This document shows positions 53,594 to 62,371 of a DNA stretch of 64,000 bases, one piece after another. The notes under the pieces were generated by a model, which ran no database searches, was not told where the DNA came from, and saw only the letters and a list, made by a program, of their open reading frames with translations. Both the position numbers and the translations under genes were made by a program. The DNA is taken from positions 124,001-188,000 of the forward strand of contig JADJNF010000004.1 of the NCBI GenBank assembly GCA_016714445.1, read 5' to 3'. The stretch is from Saprospiraceae bacterium (GTDB taxonomy: Bacteria; Bacteroidota; Bacteroidia; Chitinophagales; Saprospiraceae). The stretch's first letter is position 1; every line of letters begins with the position of its first letter.

Positions 53594-56506
53594 ATGGTTC
53601 ATTTGCAATTCAGATTCTTGTATATAATATTCTTCCTGACTGGCACTATTGCTTTACTACATGGTCAAAAACTTAATCATGTTCAGGGCGAATTTATCGT
53701 GCAGGTAAATGATGAAAAAGACCTGAATATCTTCAGAAAACAACTTTCATCTTCCAGAGCAAAAAGAACATTTGATGGCTTTTCAGCCAAACAAATTATG
53801 AAAGAACCATTAAATCTTTGGGTATTAAAAATAGATTTTACAAGTGTTAATGAACTGGAGTTTGAAAGACAAATTCGTGCTTTTGGTAAGTTTGATAATG
53901 TACAAAAAAACAGACTGATCAGGCCAAGAATAATACCCAATGACCCTGATTTCAATAAACAATGGCAATACATCAATACTGGCTCTACGGGCGGTATTGA
54001 AGGGGCTGATATGGATATGGAACTTGCTTGGGATATCACGACCGGCGGACTTACCCCTTCCGGAGATACGATAGTTGTGTGTGTTATTGACGACGGTATT
54101 AATGCCAATCACGAAGATATAAAAGACAATCTCTGGATCAATTACAATGAAATTCCATCGAATGGTATTGATGATGACAACAATGGGTACATTGATGACT
54201 ACAAAGGCTGGAATGTAGAGTTTGATGATGACAATGTATATGCAGGGGGAACACACGGCACTCCTGTGGCAGGTATAATAGGGGCAAAAGGTAATAATGG
54301 GAAAGGAGTCAGTGGGGTAAACTGGAACGTAAAACTCATGATTGTAGACTATCATAAAGAAACTGAGGCGAATGCACTTGCATCTTATGGATATGCTTAC
54401 AAAATGAGAAAATTGTATAATGAGTCAAATGGAAACAAAGGAGCTTTTGTTGTGGCTACCAATGCATCCTGGGGAATTGATTATGCGCAGGCCAATGAGG
54501 CTCCACTATGGTGTGCCATGTATGACGTATTGGGTCAGGTTGGTATATTGAACTGCGGTGCTACTACCAATAGCAATACAGATGTTGATGTCCTTGGAGA
54601 TTTACCGACATCCTGTGCCAGCGAATACCTTATTTCAGTCAGTAATCTCAATAAATCAGACTTTAAAGTTGCCAATGCAGGTTTTGGTAGAAAGACGATA
54701 GATCTAGGCGCTTATGGACATCAGTCTTATACAGTCACCCGAACAGCGTACGGTGGGTTTAGCGGTACTTCGGGCGCTACACCCCATGTTACCGGAATGA
54801 TTGGACTTTTATATTCTGCCCCATGTGGTGTTTTCCAAAATCTTGTAAGTTCTGATCCGGCTGCTGCAGCTTTGGTGGCAAAAGATATGATATTTCATGG
54901 AACCGTACCCAATGCAAGCCTGGAAGGAATAACTACTACGGGTGGGAAACTAAATGCTTTCAGATCGCTTTCCAATCTTTTAAAACTATGTGAAACCTGT
55001 TCGCCACCAGCCGGTATAACACTTTTGGCTGATGACCTAAGTATGAAGATCTCATGGATTTCTGATCATGGATCTTCTAAAATCACGATGAGATATCGTC
55101 GCACTGACCAAAATTCATGGATTGAAGTGAAAAACCCGGGAAATAATAAAATTATTACAGGCCTGGATTATTGTTCAGAATACGAAGTACAGCTGGGAAG
55201 TGATTGCGGCTTATTACCTGGTGAATACAGCTATTCCAAATTCATAAAAACAGCAGGATGTTGTAATATCCCTATAGTTGAAAATATTGTATCCGGCGAC
55301 TCAACGATAACTCTTGTATGGAAAAAAACTGATGAAGCTAATTATTTTGTGGAATATAAAAATGATAAGAACGAATGGAGAGACACTATTTTGACGGAAC
55401 CTACATTCACCATCCGAAATATTCCAGAGTGCACCGGCTATACTTTCAGACTTAAAGCGGCCTGCACAAAATATAACAATTCTTCTGAATTCTCTTCAGA
55501 AATTACAGCCAGTTCCAATTGCGGAAAATGCACAGAAAATGAATATTGTATATTTGAAAGTAAAGATGCATCTCAGGAATGGATAGAATCTTTTACCCTT
55601 GATGGTGTTACCATTATATCCGGGTCTTCTGTTAGTGGCTACAGAGATTTTGCAGGATTGGAAACTTTTAGTTTAAGTGCAGGAAAAGCCTACCCATTTA
55701 AGATACGCGCCTTGTATGGAGGTACTTCTTACCCTGATTTTTATAAAATATATATCGATTATAACCAGGATGGGATATGGACTCAAAATGAAATGGCATT
55801 TAAAACTCCTTTTGAAATCAAAGACAGCATTTCAGACATGGTAATTATTCCTTTAGATGCCATTAATGGCTTTACCAGACTTAGGCTTATCATGTCATAT
55901 GAAGATTTTGATGGTGCCTGCGATGATTCAGAATTTGAATACGGGGAAGTAGAAGACTATTGTGTTTTTATAAAAAATGATGTGTGTCGTAATAATGTTA
56001 TTTTGAAAATTGGGACAGTTGAAAAATCAAAAATTGTGTTTACTACATTAACTTCTAGCAATATAAATATATCCATAAGAGAAAAAGGGAGTGAATTATG
56101 GACAGAAATTAATGCAAAGGATACGACAGTTGTAAATGGTCTTAAAGAGTGCACTGTGTACGAATACACATACAAAGTAAAGTGTGGAGATATATATTCT
56201 GAACCATCGATCATTGATACGGTCAAAACTGCATGCCAAAACAATATCACTGAATTAGAATCGCAGGTAAGAATCGTTCCTAATCCTGCATCAGATTTTA
56301 TAAATATTTATTCTCCTTCAAATGTTATCTCCTTTAGTGAATATAAATTGACCAATATTTCCGGTCTTGTAGTAATCAGGAATACTTCAAAACTAACCGC
56401 TGAAAATAACAAAATAGAAACACGCGGATTGCCGTCGGGATTGTATTTGCTTGAACTTATTAGCACCAATGGAATAAAAATAGTGAAAAAAATAGTTATT
56501 ATATAG
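53594..56506 (+). CDS. Secreted subtilisin-like serine peptidase (S8) with T9SS tail
   Basis: I start at the ATG 53594 (MVHLQFRFLYIIFFLTGTIA, signal peptide ending LLHGQ); the TTG at 53576 lies within TAATTTTG (53571-53578), a likely -7 box. After an inhibitor-like propeptide (about 30-115), the S8 domain has the triad Asp166 (CVIDDG), His221 (GTHGTP) and Ser393 (GTSGATPHV). Two FN3-like domains follow (about 470-650), then a GEVED-type module (YGEVEDYCVFI), and a type A T9SS tail (RIVPNPASDFINIY). Presumably an extracellular protease. It stands alone. Confidence 0.92.
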   Translation: MVHLQFRFLYIIFFLTGTIALLHGQKLNHVQGEFIVQVNDEKDLNIFRKQLSSSRAKRTFDGFSAKQIMKEPLNLWVLKIDFTSVNELEFERQIRAFGKFDNVQKNRLIRPRIIPNDPDFNKQWQYINTGSTGGIEGADMDMELAWDITTGGLTPSGDTIVVCVIDDGINANHEDIKDNLWINYNEIPSNGIDDDNNGYIDDYKGWNVEFDDDNVYAGGTHGTPVAGIIGAKGNNGKGVSGVNWNVKLMIVDYHKETEANALASYGYAYKMRKLYNESNGNKGAFVVATNASWGIDYAQANEAPLWCAMYDVLGQVGILNCGATTNSNTDVDVLGDLPTSCASEYLISVSNLNKSDFKVANAGFGRKTIDLGAYGHQSYTVTRTAYGGFSGTSGATPHVTGMIGLLYSAPCGVFQNLVSSDPAAAALVAKDMIFHGTVPNASLEGITTTGGKLNAFRSLSNLLKLCETCSPPAGITLLADDLSMKISWISDHGSSKITMRYRRTDQNSWIEVKNPGNNKIITGLDYCSEYEVQLGSDCGLLPGEYSYSKFIKTAGCCNIPIVENIVSGDSTITLVWKKTDEANYFVEYKNDKNEWRDTILTEPTFTIRNIPECTGYTFRLKAACTKYNNSSEFSSEITASSNCGKCTENEYCIFESKDASQEWIESFTLDGVTIISGSSVSGYRDFAGLETFSLSAGKAYPFKIRALYGGTSYPDFYKIYIDYNQDGIWTQNEMAFKTPFEIKDSISDMVIIPLDAINGFTRLRLIMSYEDFDGACDDSEFEYGEVEDYCVFIKNDVCRNNVILKIGTVEKSKIVFTTLTSSNINISIREKGSELWTEINAKDTTVVNGLKECTVYEYTYKVKCGDIYSEPSIIDTVKTACQNNITELESQVRIVPNPASDFINIYSPSNVISFSEYKLTNISGLVVIRNTSKLTAENNKIETRGLPSGLYLLELISTNGIKIVKKIVII

Positions 56507-56564
56507 GTCAGTAATTTAAATGTGGGTAGCTATAGGTGATATTAATTCATAGAAAATCGTCAAA

Positions 56565-58019
56565 TTATAAGCGTATAAATGGAAGGAGATTTTTTCGCTC
56601 AACAAGATATACCACAGCTCCCAATATACATAATGTCAGGCAACTGATGATAATATGGCCTCTGAAATAAATAAAACTCAATGCACTCAGGAAGATGGTG
56701 ATTGCAATGAGTAAAAATATTTTATTGAGTTCATAAGGTACTGGATAATATGTATGTCCAAGGTACCATGAAATTATAGCCATACTACTATACGTAAATA
56801 AGGTCGCTACTGCCCCTCCCATTATGCCCAAAACAGGTACAAATACCAGGAGACATACTATGGTCAAAACTGCTCCCAAAATACTAATATACATTCCAAA
56901 TCTGGTTCTGTCCGTAAGCTTGTACCAAATCGCCAGATTATTGTAAATACCTGAAAAAAGATTTGCTAATAAAATGACCGGAACAATAAAAAGTCCTTCC
57001 AGATATATTGGATTTCTGATGAACAAACCTGCCAGCAGATCAATAAACACAGTTACAAAAAGCATCGAAAAACATCCGAATATTACAAACCAAGTCATAA
57101 TAATGCTATATTTTTTTTTTGCATTGTCTGTGTGCGCATGATTAAAAAAGAAAGGTTCGGCTCCCATACGAAAAGCAGTAATATACAGCGACATAAATAC
57201 GCCAAGCTTATAACATGCAGCATACACCCCGTTAGAATCTTTATCTATCAAGTGCTGAATCAATAATTTATCCATATTTTCGTTGATGGCATATGCGATG
57301 CCTCCAACCATAATCGGCCATCCATATTGTAAAAGTTTTTTTATCAACATTTTATCAATGCTCCATTTGATCTTCATCATCTCCGGAAACAAAAATAATA
57401 ACGTGATTAGACTTGAAACTAAATTTGCTGAAATAATATGTATTACTCCGGGCTTATAGTCACTTTTTATACCAAAAATTCTAAAAATATCGATATACTT
57501 TGGGGTCAGATCTGGCAACATTAATAGTAAAAAAATAGTAACGATAAATAGAACTGTAATATTTGTCAGTTTGATCAACATAAATCTAATTGGCCTTCCT
57601 GTCACTCTCAAGTATGCAAAAGGAATTACTGCAAGAGTATCCAATACAGTAATCCAAACCAATATTTTTACAAAAAGTGCATCCTTAAACCCAAGAGATT
57701 CAGTGGCATACCCTGCCAAAATCCATCCGAATATTAAGAACAGCAAACTTGTAGCAAGTAAAATCGCAAAAGCTGATGAGATCACTTTGCCTTTATCTTG
57801 CTCTGATGTATAATATCGAAAAAAAGCAGTCTCTATTCCCATGGTTAGAAAAACATTTATAAATGCTGCATATACATACCATGTGGTTTGATCAGAGAAG
57901 TCCGCTTTTCCAAGGACAGATGTAAAAACCGCTACCAGCGCCAGATTAATAAATCTAGGCAAAACCGCTGCAATACCATATACTACGGTATCTTTAAAAA
58001 AGGATTTCAGCGCACTCAA
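56565..58019 (-). CDS. Polysaccharide flippase (Wzx/MATE-like)
   Basis: The 484-residue protein has about 14 membrane helices and the start SALKSFFKDTVVYGIAAVLP, typical of the oligosaccharide flippase/Wzx family. Charged loops contain Arg and Lys as in lipid-linked sugar flippases (KLTDRTRFGMYI, HTYYPVPYELNKIF). It should move undecaprenyl-linked glycans across the inner membrane. No glycan cluster surrounds it, so its substrate is unknown. Confidence 0.88.
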   Translation of the reverse strand: MSALKSFFKDTVVYGIAAVLPRFINLALVAVFTSVLGKADFSDQTTWYVYAAFINVFLTMGIETAFFRYYTSEQDKGKVISSAFAILLATSLLFLIFGWILAGYATESLGFKDALFVKILVWITVLDTLAVIPFAYLRVTGRPIRFMLIKLTNITVLFIVTIFLLLMLPDLTPKYIDIFRIFGIKSDYKPGVIHIISANLVSSLITLLFLFPEMMKIKWSIDKMLIKKLLQYGWPIMVGGIAYAINENMDKLLIQHLIDKDSNGVYAACYKLGVFMSLYITAFRMGAEPFFFNHAHTDNAKKKYSIIMTWFVIFGCFSMLFVTVFIDLLAGLFIRNPIYLEGLFIVPVILLANLFSGIYNNLAIWYKLTDRTRFGMYISILGAVLTIVCLLVFVPVLGIMGGAVATLFTYSSMAIISWYLGHTYYPVPYELNKIFLLIAITIFLSALSFIYFRGHIIISCLTLCILGAVVYLVERKNLLPFIRL

Positions 58020-58222
58020 AGAAAATATTTTTTTATCGAAATTTTTTAAAACTCAATATATAGGGCAAATTTAAGCTTTGCAAAGTATATAAATCGGACA
58101 TACTACAAGAAAATTCAGAAATATTATTGACATCATAGAAAATAAGCCTGATAATTTGAACTTATATGAAAGAAAATAACTTAATTTTACGACATTTATT
58201 ATTCATGTAAATTAATTATACA

Positions 58223-59272
58223 ATGGGGTTTTTAAGTTCTCTGAAAAGATTATTTTTCACAACGGAATCAATTGCAAAATCTGCGGTCGACAATGCCGTG
58301 GATTATTCAAAAGAAAAATCCGGAGATTTAGCGGATGCAGCTAAAGAAACCATCTCTGATTTTTCTGAGAAAACAGCAGGTTTAAGAGAGTCCGTCATCG
58401 AGAAAGCAAATGTTGCCTACGACAAAGTGGAAGCTGTTGCTGAAACCGCCTGGGACAAAACTAAAGAAGTAGCATCTGAAGTAAAAGATGCAGCAAGTGT
58501 AGCTATGGATAAGGCGGGAGAAGTGGCAGACGAAGCTTCAGAAAAATTAAAAGATGTAGCACATAAAGTAGAAGTCGCTGCAGAATCTGCTTGGGATAAA
58601 GCAAAAGAAAAAGCAACTGGTACTGAAGATGTCTCCACAAGCCCAAGTGAGTTTGTCGAGTCTACCCACGTAAAAGCAGAAAATAAAATAGAAACAGAAA
58701 GCTTTCTGGATAAAACTAAGAATATGGCTGAAAATTTGGTGGACAAAATATCAGAAAACGAACTGGTTCAAAAAGCTGGACAAGTGGCAGAAAACTTAGG
58801 TAGCAAAGTGATGGCTACCGGTGCTGTAGTTGCAGAAAAAGCAGGTGAAATTTCAGAAAATGTCGGCGCAAAAGTACTTGATGCATCTGATAAAACCTGG
58901 GACAAATTAAGTGACGCCAAAGATGTACTCTCTGAAAAAGCAAAAGAAGTAGCAGAAAACATCGGTAAAAAATTTGATGAGACCGTAGATAAAGCAGAAA
59001 AGTTTTTGGCAGAAGAAGATGCAAAACCAAAAAAAGAATTTGCAGATGAGACCTTAACCACAGGAGGTTCTTTGATGGAAGGGAAGGATGATTTTTTTGC
59101 CAAAGCATCACAATATGCAGATGGAGATTATGATGCCTTCAGTGAAGGTAAGATTACGGTGACTAATCCGACTCCTTCAGAATTTAAAAACCCAGCCAAG
59201 TCTGCCGGACAGGAAGACCATGATGGAGATGGTAATGAGCAAATTGATGATGCAATAATTGTTGATCAATAA
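58223..59272 (+). CDS. Alanine/lysine-rich amphipathic repeat protein, LEA-like
   Basis: The 349-residue hydrophilic protein has no signal peptide. Residues about 15-265 are a nearly uninterrupted helix of degenerate 11-residue units (AWDKTKEVASE, AMDKAGEVADE, AWDKAKEKATG, VAEKAGEISEN, TWDKLSDAKDV), like group 3 LEA and YtxH/apolipoprotein-type helices. The last 85 residues differ: DDFFAKASQYADGDYDAFSE and an acidic DHDGDGNEQIDD stretch that could bind calcium. Probably a stress or membrane-associated helix protein; that is inference. Neighbours are a flippase and an ECF sigma operon. Confidence 0.75.
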   Translation: MGFLSSLKRLFFTTESIAKSAVDNAVDYSKEKSGDLADAAKETISDFSEKTAGLRESVIEKANVAYDKVEAVAETAWDKTKEVASEVKDAASVAMDKAGEVADEASEKLKDVAHKVEVAAESAWDKAKEKATGTEDVSTSPSEFVESTHVKAENKIETESFLDKTKNMAENLVDKISENELVQKAGQVAENLGSKVMATGAVVAEKAGEISENVGAKVLDASDKTWDKLSDAKDVLSEKAKEVAENIGKKFDETVDKAEKFLAEEDAKPKKEFADETLTTGGSLMEGKDDFFAKASQYADGDYDAFSEGKITVTNPTPSEFKNPAKSAGQEDHDGDGNEQIDDAIIVDQ

Positions 59273-59352
59273 TAGTTTTAAATGAGTCAGAATATTAATT
59301 TTCATTTTTTAAGAAATTTAATATGCACATGATTAAAAATAAATAAATTTTT

Positions 59353-59913
59353 ATGTCACCATTACTTGTCAATGGACGTACTGAAAAAGAACTCATCAAA
59401 GCTTGTTTGTTGCAGGACAGACTGGCTCAAAGAGATATTTTCAATATGTATGCTGGCAAAATGATGGCTGTATGTTTGCGATATTCGCGGCACAGACTGG
59501 AAGCTGAAGATATACTTCAGGATGCTTTTGTTAAGGTATTTACTCATCTTTCTGAGTTTGAATATACGGGATCTTTTGAAGGATGGATCAGACGCATCAT
59601 TATTAATACGGCCATAAAAAACAATCAAAAAAAATCCGTTAGCCATGAAGAGATAGGTCTGGAACACATCAAAGAAGACAGTGCAGGACCTGAAGTTTTT
59701 TCAGCTTTGTCTGAAGAAGAAATAATAAAACTCATTTCTTCATTACCGGATGGATACAGGATGGTTTTTAATCTGTACGCAATAGAAGGATTTTCCCACA
59801 AGGAAATCGGCGAATTATTAAACATTGAAGAGTCAACATCAAGATCTCAATTGGTCAAAGCAAGACGTATTCTTCAGGAAAAAGTGCATGAATTGTACAG
59901 AGTAGCCATATGA
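59353..59913 (+). CDS. ECF-type RNA polymerase sigma factor
   Basis: The 186-residue protein has region 2 (LEAEDILQDAFVKVFTHLSE, EGWIRRIIINTAIKNNQKK) and region 4 (ISSLPDGYRMVFNLYAIEGF, then the helix-turn-helix IGELLNIEESTSRSQLVKAR). Its stop overlaps the start of the next gene (ATGA), whose product has an anti-sigma-like N-terminus, so the two form one regulatory unit. Confidence 0.92.
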   Translation: MSPLLVNGRTEKELIKACLLQDRLAQRDIFNMYAGKMMAVCLRYSRHRLEAEDILQDAFVKVFTHLSEFEYTGSFEGWIRRIIINTAIKNNQKKSVSHEEIGLEHIKEDSAGPEVFSALSEEEIIKLISSLPDGYRMVFNLYAIEGFSHKEIGELLNIEESTSRSQLVKARRILQEKVHELYRVAI

Positions 59914-61253
59914 ATAATATCGACAAAATGTTCAGAAATAAACTGGAACATCTAAACGTGGATGTCCCGGATGGAGCATGGGAGAATATTTCATCCAGAT
60001 TACCTCAGCAAAAGCAACCTTATAGAATGTGGTGGACCATTGTTTCCGCATTTCTATTGTTTTTGGTGTCTTATCTGGGTTACTACTCTTTTAATGACAA
60101 TAAAAACAAGATTCATCGTACTGATAAACATGTAAATTTGCCTATTGCTTCAGATACCAAATCAAACATAAATAACATCAAAGAGATTAATCATGACTCT
60201 TGGATATCATCTGAGAAAATTGCTCTTACAAATACTAAAAATATTAAAAAAGCTCCTTCAGAAACAGCCGTTAACAAAAGTATTGTTGATTTAAATAAAA
60301 CTGCAGATCACGATGATATTAAAAATAGGTTAATCTCTGAAAATATTTTTGCAGATGAAATACATAGTACGGATAACCTTACAATACATCGCCAAACTTC
60401 TGAAGCTACCTCAATTGCAAATGAACTAAACAACAAAAAACTAAAATATTCAAGGGCTATCACATTTGAAATGCCTTTTATAAAAGAAAAACAGGCTAAA
60501 GCATGTCCATTTAATACCGATTACCAGGATAAAAGTGTAGATGTATATTTTTCGCACGATTTCCCAATGAAGAGTTTAACATCTGTTTCGAGTGAATATG
60601 ATGGATATAAGAATATGCGTCAACAAACAGAAAAAACGATGTATTCATTTTCAGCAGGTGCCAGATTTGGATATAATCTAAGTTATAAATGGAATCTTCA
60701 TACTGGATTCAACTACAGCCAGATCAATGAAAAATTTGAATATATAGACCCTGAATCCAATCAGACCAGGATTATTACTATCAAGGATTATGTATACACA
60801 AACGGTAAAATTACAGATAGTATCATCACTGAAGAGCAAGTAATTATACCCGGAACCACCAAACTAAAAGTGTATAATACTTTCAGATCATTTGACATAC
60901 CAGTCATCGGCAGATATACACTATTGGCCAATAAAAAGCTCAGTTTATCAGCTATGGCTGGAGTATATTTCAATCTTTCTCTTATAGAACGAGGGATGAT
61001 TCTTGATTCAGATAATTCTTACCCAATTTCTATTACAGGCAGTCAAAATTCAGAAAGCAATATTTTTAAATCTCAACTTGGTCTTAGTGGTTACGGCGCA
61101 ATAAGTATGGCTTACCATCTGACATCATCATTGGATTTTTTGCTTGAACCAAACGCGAGATTTCAAACTGAAAGTATGACCACTGGTGATTATCCTGTAC
61201 GGCAACATTTTAACACTTTCGGAATATCTACAGGGTTAAGATTTAAATTTTAA
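59910..61253 (+). CDS. Anti-sigma-like membrane protein with C-terminal outer-membrane barrel domain
   Basis: The 447-residue protein starts with DKMFRNKLEHLNVDVPDGAW, the short motif of Bacteroidota proteins encoded after ECF sigma genes. A membrane helix lies at about 41-62 and a disordered linker at about 65-190. The C-terminal 230 residues form a PorT-like barrel (FSAGARFGYNLSYKWNLHTG, FDIPVIGRYTLLANKKLSLS, ending LRFKF). Cytoplasmic sigma contact plus an envelope-side barrel suggests direct sensing, but how a barrel fold is used behind an inner-membrane helix is unclear. It overlaps the sigma gene by 4 bases. Confidence 0.75.
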   Translation: MNNIDKMFRNKLEHLNVDVPDGAWENISSRLPQQKQPYRMWWTIVSAFLLFLVSYLGYYSFNDNKNKIHRTDKHVNLPIASDTKSNINNIKEINHDSWISSEKIALTNTKNIKKAPSETAVNKSIVDLNKTADHDDIKNRLISENIFADEIHSTDNLTIHRQTSEATSIANELNNKKLKYSRAITFEMPFIKEKQAKACPFNTDYQDKSVDVYFSHDFPMKSLTSVSSEYDGYKNMRQQTEKTMYSFSAGARFGYNLSYKWNLHTGFNYSQINEKFEYIDPESNQTRIITIKDYVYTNGKITDSIITEEQVIIPGTTKLKVYNTFRSFDIPVIGRYTLLANKKLSLSAMAGVYFNLSLIERGMILDSDNSYPISITGSQNSESNIFKSQLGLSGYGAISMAYHLTSSLDFLLEPNARFQTESMTTGDYPVRQHFNTFGISTGLRFKF

Positions 61254-61331
61254 TCATTTGCAGGCAGCGTTTACAATGTTCAAGTCATCTATTACCCGAA
61301 CCCATTTATTTTCAGACATCAACATCTTATT

Positions 61332-62279
61332 GTGAGAAGTTTAATATTATTTTTTTTAGTTACTTTCCTTATTATTTCCTGCCATAAAGATGAAATCGTA
61401 TTTATTCCAGATCAAACCTTCAGTATAAACAGTGATGAATTGCTGTCCAAACTGGTTGAAACCCCTCAGTCATTCCAAATTATTCTTAATAATACAAGGA
61501 ACATTTTTATCGCCTCGGATAACATAATTATTGATATCCCGGAACAGAGCCTCCAAGATGAATCCGGTCAAGTGGTTACGGGTGAAATAAAAATGCAGTT
61601 CAAAGAATTCAGCCACAAAAAAAGTAATCTGCTTTATGGCCCGTCTTCTATATTTCAAAACAAAGTATTGAACTACTCAAAGATATTTTACATAAAATTC
61701 AGTCAAAACGGCAAAACACTGCAAATTATAAAACCCATTGACGTATATCTTCCATCGCAAGATAATAATTTAAATTATCTGATTTATAATGCTAAAAAAA
61801 TTGATGAAACTTTTGTTTGGAGTAAAATGATGGGTGAATCTGAAAATGTTCGTAATGAATCCTGGAACTTGAGTTATCATGATGCTCAATTGAATGTGAA
61901 AGGCTTTAAAGTATCTGTATCCGGGGCATCCAACTGGCACTGCATAGCCAGCCAGCCGGAACAACAAACTAAAGTTATAGATGTCTGCCTGAATACTCCA
62001 TCAGCATTTAGCAAAAACAATAGTTTGGTTTATTTGGTTATTAATGACAGCAATAGTAGTATAAAATTGGAGACAGATGGGGACTCGTCTTCTTTTTGTG
62101 TACAAAATATCCTGACTAATCAGAAATTGGATGCTAAATTGATAGTCATTTCTCATCTCGGCAACGAAAATTACTATTTTGGCATGACAAATGCAGTATT
62201 AGATAGTAGCATTGATGTCGCTATCAATCCAGTGAAAAAAAATATAAAAGATATAAAGGAAGCGTTAAATTCGCTTTAA
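61332..62279 (+). CDS. Lipoprotein of unknown function (GTG start)
   Basis: The GTG at 61332 gives MRSLILFFLVTFLIISC, a good lipoprotein signal with Cys17. No ATG would preserve it. The segment NIIIDIPEQSLQDESGQVVT followed by GEIKMQFKEFSHKKS resembles the repeated beta-domain (ZU5/IPxxAxxDxxGxxVxGxV) found in Bacteroidota lipoproteins. The remaining 200 residues are beta-rich with a cysteine pair. Same direction as the sigma/barrel pair, 78 bases after it, so perhaps in the same transcript. Confidence 0.65.
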   Translation: MRSLILFFLVTFLIISCHKDEIVFIPDQTFSINSDELLSKLVETPQSFQIILNNTRNIFIASDNIIIDIPEQSLQDESGQVVTGEIKMQFKEFSHKKSNLLYGPSSIFQNKVLNYSKIFYIKFSQNGKTLQIIKPIDVYLPSQDNNLNYLIYNAKKIDETFVWSKMMGESENVRNESWNLSYHDAQLNVKGFKVSVSGASNWHCIASQPEQQTKVIDVCLNTPSAFSKNNSLVYLVINDSNSSIKLETDGDSSSFCVQNILTNQKLDAKLIVISHLGNENYYFGMTNAVLDSSIDVAINPVKKNIKDIKEALNSL

Positions 62280-62285
62280 AGAAAG

Positions 62286-62362
62286 ATACGGTTAGCCGTA
62301 TTTTTATTCGTAAATGGGAACCGCCTGTCTGAAGTAAAAGAATTTCAGGCAGGCATTTTTTT
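62286..62362 (+). terminator. Double hairpin terminator after the lipoprotein gene
   Basis: ATACGG-TTAG-CCGTAT (62286-62301) is followed by TTTTTATT. A second, stronger stem GCCTGtCTGAA (62323-62333) pairs with TTCAGgCAGGC (62344-62354) and ends in T8. Both read as plus-strand terminators, between convergent genes. Confidence 0.75.
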
Positions 62363-62371
62363 TGCTCATTA

